A stretch of DNA of 64,000 nt, taken from positions 62,001 to 126,000 of the forward strand of contig JAHZDE010000008.1 of the NCBI GenBank assembly GCA_019422525.1, written 5' to 3'. Both the position numbers and the translations under genes were made by a program. Each line of letters begins with the position of its first letter. The first letter of the stretch is position 1. Of this stretch, positions 24,848-34,210 are shown in pieces. The notes beneath the pieces were generated by a model that made no database searches, was not told the DNA's origin, and saw nothing but the letters and a program-made list of their open reading frames with translations. This DNA comes from Clostridiales bacterium. GTDB lineage: Bacteria > Bacillota > Clostridia > Oscillospirales > Acutalibacteraceae.

Positions 24848-26953
24848 ATGACAGTTTTAAAATGCAAAATGTGCGGCGGCAATCTTGAAGTTCAAGAGGG
24901 CATGCATATCTGTGAGTGTGAATACTGCGGCTCTGTCCAAACGGTACCTGCGCTGGATAACGAGAAAAAAATCACACTTTTTGCCCGGGCCAACAGACTG
25001 CGAAGTGCCGGTGAATTTGACAAAGCCTCTGGCGTATACGAAAGTATCGTAACGGAATTCCCCGAAGAAGCAGAAGCATATTGGGGGCTGGTGCTGTGCA
25101 AATATGGCATTGAATACGTGGACGACCCTAAGACAGGAAAAAAGATTCCCACCTGTCACCGTTCTTCGTTTGAGAATGTGATGGATGATGGGAACTTTGA
25201 AATGGTTATGGAGTATTCCGACTCCGCAGCACGGGCGGTTTATCGCGAAGAGGCCAAGGCAATCGAAAGACTGCGAATGAACATTATAGAGGTTTCCTCA
25301 AAAGAAGAGCCCTATGATATTTTCATCTGCTATAAGGAAACGGATGCCAAGGGAGAGCGGACGATTGACAGTGTGATTGCCCAAGAAGTCTACGACGTTC
25401 TTACCGAAAAGGGGTATCGGGTATTCTTTGCCCGCATAACGCTGGAAGATAAACTGGGGCAGGAATATGAACCGTATATTTTTGCAGCCCTCCACTCAGC
25501 CAAAATTATGCTGGCTTTTGGTACGGATTATGAGTATTATAATGCCGTGTGGGTTAAGAATGAGTGGAGCCGGTTCCTGAGCTTAATCGAAAAGGGCGAG
25601 AAGAAAACCCTGATTCCCTGTTACAAGGGCATTGACGCGTATGATATGCCAAAAGAATTCGCCAGGTTACAGGCGCAGGACATGGGAAAAGTCGGAGCAA
25701 TTCAGGATTTGGTTCGTGGGATTGGAAAGATTCTGGGGACAAAAAATGTCATAGCCGGAAATCATGTTTCAAAGGCTGGAACCGCGGAAATCACGGTCCT
25801 ATTGCAAAGAGGGAATATGGCGCTGGAAGACAAAGATTTTAAGGGTGCCGAAGATTATTTTGAAAGAGCTTTGGACATAGATCCGTCGGATGCCCACGCT
25901 TATGTAGGAAAATTTCTCTCAATTTATGGGTTGGCATCTTTGGATGATTTGGAAGATAAGGTCTTTCTGTTAGAGGATAGCAAGGAATTTCGCAGAGCAA
26001 TGCAATTTGCGGATGCCGCGCTATCGAAAAGATTGGAGGAAATAAAAGAATCCAACGAACTGAAAATAGAGAGGCTCCGTTTGATAGACGTGATGAAAAA
26101 ATGTTTCAAAAAGCGGACTATTGTGGAGCTGAGTTCCATGAAAAGAGAGGCCTATTTCCAGATTATGAGCCAAAGCGCAAATGGCGAAAAGCGGGCGAGA
26201 AATATTTATGCAAACCTGTTAGGGGTACGCATGATTTCTCCAAATGAGTATTCTCAACTTATAGAAAGGATTTCGGTAATAAGAGGAATCGGGGCGGTTT
26301 TGGGAGATTATGAGCTGCATCCTAAATCTGATATTATCGATCGTTATAAAAAGTATGCGGTTGGCGATATAACAGAGGCCCTTCAGGAACTGATTTCATG
26401 TAAATGTGTCGAAAGGTATGGCAACAAATATTGCTGGGCCGGAGCAAGGGACGAAAAAGACAGACTGCTGAAGGAAGCAGAGGAACGCCGAAAGAGAGAA
26501 GAACAACAGAAAGCGGCGTATAGCGCAGCTTGTGAAGCGATGGAAAGGCAAATTATGCAGGAAGCCGCTGGGGATATTGACTCGGTTTCTCAGGAATATG
26601 ATCCCCAAATACACAGTCTTCAAAACGAGATGGACGAGGCTATAGCTGCTGCCAATAGGCAAAGAGACGCCATTCAAAGTGAAATTTCCAGTTTGCAAAA
26701 TCAAAAAAATTCGCTGAACTTTCTCAAAATAAAAGAAAAAAGAGCCCTGCAAGTGCAAATTGATGAAGCACAAGCCCGTTGGAATGGTGTTATATCTCCC
26801 CAGCAAATTCAGTCGCAATATCAGCCGCGGATTGATGTGCTGACTGATAAGAAAAAAGAGGCAATTGATAGCATATTAAAAAAGGTGCGTTCAAAACATA
26901 CGATGCCGAAATATGAGGATTTTGAAAGCCCGGTATCCGGTACGATTTCATAA
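24848..26953 (+). CDS. Zinc ribbon-TIR-TPR-coiled coil protein
   Basis: 701 residues. The order is: zinc ribbon CKMCGG...CEYCG (5-27); a TPR-like segment (~50-105); a TIR domain (~154-300) opening with PYDIFICYKETD and containing SAKIMLAFGTDYEYYNAVW and WVKNEW; a second TPR-like segment (ALEDKDFKGAEDYFERALDI, ~325-365); a long middle; and a coiled coil (~545-690). Glu239 in WVKNEW is at the position of the NADase glutamate of enzymatic TIRs. Bacterial TIR proteins often deplete NAD+ in antiphage defence. The neighbours share its zinc-ribbon type, suggesting one system. Confidence 0.8.
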   Translation: MTVLKCKMCGGNLEVQEGMHICECEYCGSVQTVPALDNEKKITLFARANRLRSAGEFDKASGVYESIVTEFPEEAEAYWGLVLCKYGIEYVDDPKTGKKIPTCHRSSFENVMDDGNFEMVMEYSDSAARAVYREEAKAIERLRMNIIEVSSKEEPYDIFICYKETDAKGERTIDSVIAQEVYDVLTEKGYRVFFARITLEDKLGQEYEPYIFAALHSAKIMLAFGTDYEYYNAVWVKNEWSRFLSLIEKGEKKTLIPCYKGIDAYDMPKEFARLQAQDMGKVGAIQDLVRGIGKILGTKNVIAGNHVSKAGTAEITVLLQRGNMALEDKDFKGAEDYFERALDIDPSDAHAYVGKFLSIYGLASLDDLEDKVFLLEDSKEFRRAMQFADAALSKRLEEIKESNELKIERLRLIDVMKKCFKKRTIVELSSMKREAYFQIMSQSANGEKRARNIYANLLGVRMISPNEYSQLIERISVIRGIGAVLGDYELHPKSDIIDRYKKYAVGDITEALQELISCKCVERYGNKYCWAGARDEKDRLLKEAEERRKREEQQKAAYSAACEAMERQIMQEAAGDIDSVSQEYDPQIHSLQNEMDEAIAAANRQRDAIQSEISSLQNQKNSLNFLKIKEKRALQVQIDEAQARWNGVISPQQIQSQYQPRIDVLTDKKKEAIDSILKKVRSKHTMPKYEDFESPVSGTIS

Positions 26954-27077
26954 AAGCCTAAAAATCCATATGGAAGCCGGGCATGGGGCAATGGGCAAAA
27001 GAGGGTACAGTTGATGAGCTGATAAATTTATTTATCACCATGCCGCCTATCCCTGAGGAATGAAGGAGAGCAGAGAG

Positions 27078-29102
27078 ATGATTAAATGTTCAAGGTGCGG
27101 AGCGGAACTATCTGAGGATACGAAATTTTGTTCATACTGTGGCAACAAGATTGAAGTAACCACACCTCCACCTATTAAGGAAGATACCATTTCTTCCGGC
27201 ACTTTTCAAACGGAGCAGACCAAGCCCAATGTCAAAAAATCAGATGCCCCAAAATCTGTAGTAGACAAAATCAAAGAAAAGGCTTCTGCCAAATGGCACG
27301 ACATGAGTACATACGGCAAAATTGCAACGGTTGCCATCTCGATATTTGTGTTGCTGTGTCTTGTGGCATTTATATTTGGGAAAACCGCTGCTGGTATTAT
27401 TGCAATCTTGCAAATTCTGCTGACTGTCGTTGCAGTGCTTATAAAGAAGGAGATCATTAAGGTTCCCAAAACTTGGATTCATTTTGTTGCACTTGCACTC
27501 GCTGTTGTCTTGATAGTGCCGTATGTAAGCTTGTTCAGCGTGGATTATGGCGATGCCGAAAAGTTTGCATGGTCGGATATTCTGCTGGCCGATGTTGTTC
27601 CGGAACCTGAATCTCATTTTGGAGAAATTATAGGGAACTCCGACGAATGTCTGTCCTTGTATGTGTATAGGACCAGTGTCGAAGATTACAGCGAATATGT
27701 TGAGGCTTGCAAGGAAAAGGGCTTCACGGTTGAGGCGGAACAGTCCGAGCAATCCTACAACGCTTATAATGCGGACGGCTACAAACTGTCTTTATATTAT
27801 GATGAAAACGATAACAAAATGAATATCGGTGTAGACGCCGCTAAGCAGTATGGAACACTCGTGTGGCCTGACAGCACAATCGCAAGTATGCTTCCTGTCC
27901 CCAAATCGACAACGGGAGAAATTACGCAGGACGATGAAAATGGCTTTGCGGCCTGTGTAAGTGATACTCCGATTGAAGAGTTTAATGCTTACGTGGCGGC
28001 GTGTGCAGATAAGGGATTTACTGTTGATGCCCACGAATCTGACAAATCGTATTCAGCAGAAAACAGTGATGGATACCAACTCTCTGTTTCATATCAGGGA
28101 AATAGTGTTATTTCCATCTCCGTGGATGTGCCGGAGTATGCGGTATCCATTGAAATAGAATGTGTAGAAAACTGGATTTTTAGTAAATATGATGTCAAAG
28201 TTTATGTTGATGATTCCATACAGGGAACCATAAATCACGGCACAACTGAAACCTATGAGTTGAGCCTGACAAAAGGCGTTCATGAAGTCAAATTTGTAAG
28301 TGCGGATGATCATGATGTCATGGGCACAATTACGATTGACATTTACCAAGATGAATCACTGAAATACAAAATCTCCTGTACAAGTACTGAAATCAATGTT
28401 GAAGTAATTAAGGGAACGGTATCGGAGCATACAGAAAATATAAAGGAACCCCAAGAAACGAATAAAAAAATCATAATGCCACATAGCGCATCGGATTATA
28501 TTGGATCTGATTGGACAATCGAAACTATAACTAAACATTTTGAGGAGCTTGGTTTTACAAATATCCAAGCTGTACCTTGTGAACCAGATGATGATAACTA
28601 TGAGATTAATATCCGTGAACTGGTTATTTCGAAGGGCTTATTCAGTACAGATCCATGGGAGGCTGGTGAGAAATTTGATGCCGATGCAGAAATATCTATT
28701 TACTATAATGAATTTCCAATTTTGACTATCAATAATTGTGCCGATCTCGCAACCGTATTGACGAGCAAAAATATGGATTATATGACATTTTGTAAAAAAT
28801 ATGATGGAAGGTATGTAGAATTTGATGCATATGTGATTGAGCATATAACTTATGATGGCGGGACTAGTCATATCATAGATGTCGCAGGTGGAGATTATGA
28901 TGGAGAATCAGAAATCGATGCCTATAATCCTGAAACTTATGCTGGTCTCAATGTCAGAATAGGTGATCGTACATGGGGAAATTCCATAAATGAAAATGTT
29001 CAGGTAGGAGACAATGTTACTGTAAGTGGACGAATAGATGCGTCGTGGGCTGAATATTACAAATGTTTGTATATTGAAACTATGCATCTATATAAACGAT
29101 AG
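27078..29102 (+). CDS. Zinc-ribbon membrane protein with tandem repeats and OB-like C-terminus
   Basis: 674 residues. Zinc ribbon CSRCGAELSEDTKFCSYCG (3-24), a linker, about three transmembrane helices (~81-151), two ~93-residue extracellular repeats (each PEPxSxxGEI/ PVPKSTTGEI, then a YVEACKEKGF-type core and YNADGYKLSL), a beta domain, and a C-terminal part (~470-674) with YVEFDAYVIEH and VTVSGRIDASW that looks OB-fold-like. It follows the TIR gene by 124 bases in the same direction. ATG 27078 has AAGGAG at 9-base spacing. Confidence 0.75.
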   Translation: MIKCSRCGAELSEDTKFCSYCGNKIEVTTPPPIKEDTISSGTFQTEQTKPNVKKSDAPKSVVDKIKEKASAKWHDMSTYGKIATVAISIFVLLCLVAFIFGKTAAGIIAILQILLTVVAVLIKKEIIKVPKTWIHFVALALAVVLIVPYVSLFSVDYGDAEKFAWSDILLADVVPEPESHFGEIIGNSDECLSLYVYRTSVEDYSEYVEACKEKGFTVEAEQSEQSYNAYNADGYKLSLYYDENDNKMNIGVDAAKQYGTLVWPDSTIASMLPVPKSTTGEITQDDENGFAACVSDTPIEEFNAYVAACADKGFTVDAHESDKSYSAENSDGYQLSVSYQGNSVISISVDVPEYAVSIEIECVENWIFSKYDVKVYVDDSIQGTINHGTTETYELSLTKGVHEVKFVSADDHDVMGTITIDIYQDESLKYKISCTSTEINVEVIKGTVSEHTENIKEPQETNKKIIMPHSASDYIGSDWTIETITKHFEELGFTNIQAVPCEPDDDNYEINIRELVISKGLFSTDPWEAGEKFDADAEISIYYNEFPILTINNCADLATVLTSKNMDYMTFCKKYDGRYVEFDAYVIEHITYDGGTSHIIDVAGGDYDGESEIDAYNPETYAGLNVRIGDRTWGNSINENVQVGDNVTVSGRIDASWAEYYKCLYIETMHLYKR

Positions 29103-29204
29103 AAATGATGTGATGGTGAAATTTGTGGGGTTTTACGTCTTCGGAAATGATTGCGAATGCAAATATATTACTTCGCTTTTGTTCTTTAATCGAGACAGGA
29201 ATTT

Positions 29205-30123
29205 TTATCGTAGCAGCTCATAATAGCGTCGAATCTTCTGTGCCATCAGGTGGCGGCGCTTCTTCAGAAAATCTTCAAACTGGGTGTAATCCATATCAAA
29301 AATCTCTTGTGGAATACAGTTGGCAGCCATATTTGCCTCCAACTTTGCCAGCGAGTCAATACCTCCATAAACCGAGTTACCACCCGTACACTGTTCCTTG
29401 ACTTTGGCCATGTAGTCCTTTGGGGCCTGATCTTTGATTTTGACATTGATTTCAGACTGTGTATAAACATAGTTTGCAATCTGATTATAATGTCCACGCT
29501 CGTTGATCCCGCACTTTTGCAGATATTTTTTGGGGAAGATATGGTGAATATCGCCACGCTGCTCAATAAGTGTCTTCACATCAATCTGCTCTGACAAAAA
29601 GCCGTAATCTCCCATTTTGACCTGCGCCATCAGGAACACATGGAACATTGGACTGCTGGCTACGGATGTATTAAGTTTTGTCACCAAGATATTATTCCAG
29701 AATGCATCGGATAGTTCACCGGCTTCGGTGTGCTCCAGAAATTCTATGGGATCGTTGGCCTGAAAACGCTTGATGTCATAGTCAAAGGTGGATTCAGGGG
29801 ATCCAGAATATCTTCCGGTTAGAATAGTCAAGACTATCCACCGGCGCACAACTTTTTCAATAATGGATGCATCTTCACCTTTGGAATGAAGCAACAAATA
29901 CAAAGCATACCCAAAGTTCAAGACATTCTGGGAGCGAATCATTGCAGGAGAGATAATGCCAGTAGACTTAACAATCATCAGGTAACGTTGAAAATTAGTC
30001 TTGTTGACGAATTCAAGAACGCCTTGCAAAAGGGCGCTGGATTTCTGGAATGGCAATCTCCCCACTGCGAATCCAGGATAATAATGTTTTTATAGAGCTG
30101 TTGTTTACTTCATATTGTGCCAC
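29205..30123 (-). pseudogene. DUF262-family nuclease-like gene with internal deletion
   Basis: The intact 5' end (GTG 30123, GGAGG upstream) gives the DUF262 opening with IKTLLSWIRSGEIAIPEIQRPF. The frame then reads ARRS and a stop. The rest continues in another frame from about 30050 with the C-terminal half of the same family, including the His-containing DIHHIFPKKYL of the DUF1524/HNH-like part. The central DUF262 region is missing. DUF262/DUF1524 proteins include the GmrSD-type modification-dependent restriction enzymes. It starts 33 bases after hsdR, so it was probably the last gene of the restriction operon. Confidence 0.8.
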
Positions 30124-30156
30124 GATTTTTCCTCCATTTCATAAATTAAATTTATA

Positions 30157-33100
30157 TTACGCCACTTGCGGATATCTTGTGTACACATACTCATAGATTC
30201 TTTGGCGGTAACCGGAAATGCTGATTTCATCGTAGCTTTCCGGCAGTTCTGCCCACAGGGTATCACGAATCAGATTGTCCACCGCCGCTTTGGTTTCCTG
30301 CTTATCTGTCCAATGATCCAGCTCGGCAATTTTTGCTTTTACTTTCGCCAGTAAGTCTACTGCTACCTTTTTGATCTGCTGAATGTCCTGCTTGGAAAGA
30401 TTTTCCGAGAACAGCATATCGTAAAGAGAAAGCTCCTCGTCACTGGAAAATCCTTCCCGAACATACCGTTGCTTTTCCTGATCCATACTGTTGGCCAGAT
30501 TCATCAGTTCCATAAAGGTCTTTTCAATACTGGCGCGGTTCTGCTCGTTGTTGTAATCCTCAATAATTTGCTGATACCGCTCATAGTAGTTGATGCGCTG
30601 CGGATTGGAAAACAGCAAAGCATCCAACCGCTGCTGGATCAGCTCATTCAAATCTTTGAGAATGAGATGTTTTCGCTTCGATCTGGCAAACTCCCGCCGG
30701 AGCAAGTCAAAATCAATCTCGCTGATGTCAAATTGACGGGACGGCGCAAGCCCCTCCGCAGGTGTGTCCACCTGCACATATTCGCTGATAATCTGGTTGA
30801 TCTCCACCATCAGTTCCGTATTATTGGCGTGCTTGCGCTTTTTCTGCATCTGACGATAGATGGCCTCAATGGCCTCGTATTCCTTTCTGGCTTGACCGGA
30901 AACATCCTCCCGATCCGCATACTTCATCATCCGAACCAGTTCTGCTGCATAGGTCTGGAATTGTTTCCGCTCTTCCAGACTGCCGCTGACTGCCTCCACA
31001 CCAGAGAGCAGATAACGGGTCTTTTCAAAATCATCGGCGTCCAGTAAATCTTGCAGCACAAAATCATGCTGCCGTAAGTACTCTTTGGCGGCGGAAATGG
31101 TATCCAAAATATGGGCAATCAGTTCTTCTTTGTCCACAGTGGGGTCAGCGCCGCCTTGCCCGCCCACATTGGCCGTGTAGTCTGCCAGAGCCTTTCGCAG
31201 CGCCTTCACAATGCCGATATAATCCACAATCAGGCCGTTGTTTTTGCCTTCTGCCACACGGTTGGCCCGGGCGATGGTCTGCATCAGGGTGTGAGCCTTT
31301 AAAGGCTTGTCCAGATACAAACACGACAGGCACTTTACGTCAAAGCCGGTGAGCCACATCGCGCACACGAACACCACCCGCAGGGGGTTCGTGGGGTCTT
31401 TGAACTCCTTGTCAAGCTCCCGAGTGACCATTTTCTGCCGGTGCGTTTTAATGTCCAGCCCCCATTTCTGGAAGGTCTGGATCTCGTTTTGTTCCTGACT
31501 GATGACCACCGCCATTTCGGTTTCCTTCATCCAGGCCAGTTTGCGGCTGAGCTCTTGGGATTCCTGCTGGGTGGCGTGCTTTACCTCTTTTTCTAAGCGC
31601 GCGATTTCCTCCGCCCAGTATTTCTGTACCATGTCGTACATCCGAACACAGGTTACTTTATTCAGGCAGACAAACATCGCTTTCCCGCTGGTCCACAGGT
31701 CGGAATAGTGGCCCACAAAATCCCGGGCGATGGATTCCAGCCGCTGCTGGGCGGTCAACAGGTGAATCTCTTTGGCGAATTCCCGTTCCAGCTTCTCCTG
31801 CTGGTCCACATCCAAGTCGGCCTGCTCGATGGCGTCCAGAATCCGGTCGGTGATTTCCGGGTTGTGCAGGTCGGCGATTTTGTCGCCCCGGTTTTCATAG
31901 TACAGGGGCACCGTGGCGCCGTCCTCCACCGCCCGCTTGAAGTCATACACCGATAGATAGCCGCCAAAGGTGCGCTCGGTGATGTTGTCATTAGAAAGCA
32001 GCGGCGTACCCGTAAAGCCAATGCGGGAGGCAGTGGGCAGCAGGCGCATCATGTTTTCGGCAAAAACACCGTATTGGCTGCGGTGCGCCTCGTCGGACAT
32101 AATGAGAATGTCGTGGTCGGGGTAGATAGGCTCCACATTGGATTTGTTGAATTTTTGAATGAGGGTAAAGATAAAGCTGGGATTTCCCTTTAATTTCTCC
32201 ACCAGATCTTCGCCGCTGGCGGCGATAAACTGGCTGGCTTTGGTTTTGCCCAGCAGGCCGCAGTTTTCAAAGGTGTCGCTGATTTGTTTGTTCAGCTCGT
32301 CCCGGTCGGTGAGCACCACAATGGTGGGGGAGCCGGTAAACTTTCGCCGGATTTTTTGCGCCAGAAACACCATGGAATAGCTTTTGCCGCTGCCTTGGGT
32401 ATGCCAGAACACACCCAGCTTGCCGTCCTTCAGCTTGCGGGCCTCGTAGGCTTTCACCGCTTCGTTCACGCCTAAATATTGGTGGTTCCGGGCCAGAATT
32501 TTGGCCGTATGGCCGCCGGAGTGGTCAAAGAGGATGAAGTTTTCGAGAAGGTCGAGGAAGTTTTCCTTTTTGCAGATGCCCCGCAGCATGGTTTCCAGCG
32601 CCACGCTGCCCGGTTCGTTTTCTTCCAAGCGCTTCCACTCGTGAAAAAACTCGTACTTGCTGCCCAGAGTTCCCACCTTGGCCTCCACCCCGTTGGAGAG
32701 GATGAGAAAGGCGTTGTAATAGAAAAGGTGGGGGATGGTGTCCAGATAGTCGCTGTAGTTGTCGGTATAGGCGTCCTGCACGTCCACCGTGGTCTTTTTC
32801 AGCTCCACAAACAAAAGGGGAATGCCGTTGACAAAGCCCATGATGTCGGGGCGTTTGTTGTAGAAGGGGCTGTGAACTTTCAATTCCATAATGGCCAGAA
32901 AGTGGTTCCGCTCAGGGTCGTTTGGGTGCTGAAAATCAACCACCGCCGCCCGCTTTTCCTCGGTTTTGCCGCCGGGGCGCTTGACGGTAACGGGAATCCC
33001 GTCCCGGATGAGGGCGTACTTTTCCTCGTTGATTTGCAGCAGGGAGGAGGTGGAGAGGTGGCTCTCCATCTTTTTCTGGGCTTCGTCCAGCTGGGCAGAG

Positions 33101-33303
33101 GTGAGCCACGGGTTCAGGCGCTGTAATGCCTCCCGGAAATACCGGGTGAGCAGAACTTCCCGGTAGCTGGTACGGCCAAAGGTGCCGTTTTTGCCCAGCT
33201 TTTCGGTGTTGTGGGCAAAGGCCACCTCCCAGTCCAGCTCCCGTTCCAGCAGGTGGCCGGCGCTTTTTTGGACAAGGGCATTTTCGGAGTAGTCGTAGCT
33301 CAT
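30157..33303 (-). CDS. hsdR: Type I restriction enzyme, R (motor and nuclease) subunit
   Basis: 1048 residues. The N-terminal nuclease domain shows AIMELKVHSP and LLFVELKKT, of the PD-(D/E)xK type. The helicase has Walker A TQGSGKS (~306), DEAH in ILMSDEAHRSQYG (~403), SRIGFTGTPL and QTIARANRV. It translocates and cuts unmodified DNA in complex with HsdM and HsdS. The gene is 9 bases after the SEFIR gene. It looks full length and intact. Confidence 0.95.
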   Translation of the reverse strand: MSYDYSENALVQKSAGHLLERELDWEVAFAHNTEKLGKNGTFGRTSYREVLLTRYFREALQRLNPWLTSAQLDEAQKKMESHLSTSSLLQINEEKYALIRDGIPVTVKRPGGKTEEKRAAVVDFQHPNDPERNHFLAIMELKVHSPFYNKRPDIMGFVNGIPLLFVELKKTTVDVQDAYTDNYSDYLDTIPHLFYYNAFLILSNGVEAKVGTLGSKYEFFHEWKRLEENEPGSVALETMLRGICKKENFLDLLENFILFDHSGGHTAKILARNHQYLGVNEAVKAYEARKLKDGKLGVFWHTQGSGKSYSMVFLAQKIRRKFTGSPTIVVLTDRDELNKQISDTFENCGLLGKTKASQFIAASGEDLVEKLKGNPSFIFTLIQKFNKSNVEPIYPDHDILIMSDEAHRSQYGVFAENMMRLLPTASRIGFTGTPLLSNDNITERTFGGYLSVYDFKRAVEDGATVPLYYENRGDKIADLHNPEITDRILDAIEQADLDVDQQEKLEREFAKEIHLLTAQQRLESIARDFVGHYSDLWTSGKAMFVCLNKVTCVRMYDMVQKYWAEEIARLEKEVKHATQQESQELSRKLAWMKETEMAVVISQEQNEIQTFQKWGLDIKTHRQKMVTRELDKEFKDPTNPLRVVFVCAMWLTGFDVKCLSCLYLDKPLKAHTLMQTIARANRVAEGKNNGLIVDYIGIVKALRKALADYTANVGGQGGADPTVDKEELIAHILDTISAAKEYLRQHDFVLQDLLDADDFEKTRYLLSGVEAVSGSLEERKQFQTYAAELVRMMKYADREDVSGQARKEYEAIEAIYRQMQKKRKHANNTELMVEINQIISEYVQVDTPAEGLAPSRQFDISEIDFDLLRREFARSKRKHLILKDLNELIQQRLDALLFSNPQRINYYERYQQIIEDYNNEQNRASIEKTFMELMNLANSMDQEKQRYVREGFSSDEELSLYDMLFSENLSKQDIQQIKKVAVDLLAKVKAKIAELDHWTDKQETKAAVDNLIRDTLWAELPESYDEISISGYRQRIYEYVYTRYPQVA

Positions 33304-33312
33304 GATGTCACC

Positions 33313-34209
33313 TCATTGTTCTGGATAATAAATGTGATATTCAAATGTCATTTCATCGTATGCATTATTGTGATTTTTACTTTTTACTGGACCAAGTTTC
33401 ACAGCTGCAAAATGGTGATAAAGATTTTCGAAAATAATGACTTCCCCAGTTTTTATTGTTCGGACTTTGCTGGAATAATTATAGTTATAGAGATGTTTTG
33501 AATCAGGAATTGAGGTTTCTCCGGGAATATATCCAATCAAACCAACCGCATAAATAGAATTGTTACCGGCTCGGCTCCATCTTGTATCAAACGCATACTC
33601 CCCGTTGCCAATAGTATATATTCCATTATTATTGTCATAACAAAAAGTTACTGTTCCATCCATTGCTGGAGAATGATATAAACCCTTCTCAATTTCTGTT
33701 TTGACAGCAATTGCTTCACTTAACTTTGTCGAGAATGGATTTTCGCCAAGCGGAGGCTTTTTCTTTGAATCTTCACCATAAATTCGTTCAAGAAGCTCCC
33801 AGTATTTTGCAATATATTGGGTATCATCAGAAAAATCAATGTAATATTTAGTGCCAAAGGTCATAGGGACTTTTTGTTGTGAAGGATTATTTCTCACAAT
33901 TGATATTACAAACTCTGAATTTGCATTACTGAGCAAAGGTTGTGACATAATCATCCCTTCATATCCAGCTCCACCTTCACCAGAATTTACTTTATTTACG
34001 TATTTTTCCGAACAAATACATAGTACAAGGTTGGAAGCTGACAGGCCATTCTCCATAAAGAAACGAAGGTCTGACCCTAATCGCAAATCCCATTGGTCAA
34101 GAATCGCATTTACACCATGAGAGCGCAAATCTGTAGCCAGTTTTAGTACCCATGCTTCATGTTGTTCATCATCATGAGAATATGAAATAAATACGGTAGG
34201 GTTGTCCAT
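33313..34209 (-). CDS. SEFIR-domain protein inside the type I restriction operon
   Basis: 298 residues. Residues ~4-125 form a SEFIR domain (STIR superfamily, related to TIR): TVFISYSHDDEQHEAWVLKL, AILDQWDLRLGSDLRFF, LVLCICSEKYV, GGAGYEGMI. The remaining ~150 residues are beta-rich and unrecognised (a KVRTIKTGEVIIFENL stretch is visible). The ATG is one base after the hsdS stop, with GGAGGTG inside hsdS, so the two are translationally coupled. A signalling or cell-suicide role that backs up restriction is a plausible inference. Confidence 0.8.
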   Translation of the reverse strand: MDNPTVFISYSHDDEQHEAWVLKLATDLRSHGVNAILDQWDLRLGSDLRFFMENGLSASNLVLCICSEKYVNKVNSGEGGAGYEGMIMSQPLLSNANSEFVISIVRNNPSQQKVPMTFGTKYYIDFSDDTQYIAKYWELLERIYGEDSKKKPPLGENPFSTKLSEAIAVKTEIEKGLYHSPAMDGTVTFCYDNNNGIYTIGNGEYAFDTRWSRAGNNSIYAVGLIGYIPGETSIPDSKHLYNYNYSSKVRTIKTGEVIIFENLYHHFAAVKLGPVKSKNHNNAYDEMTFEYHIYYPEQ

Positions 34210-34210
34210 T

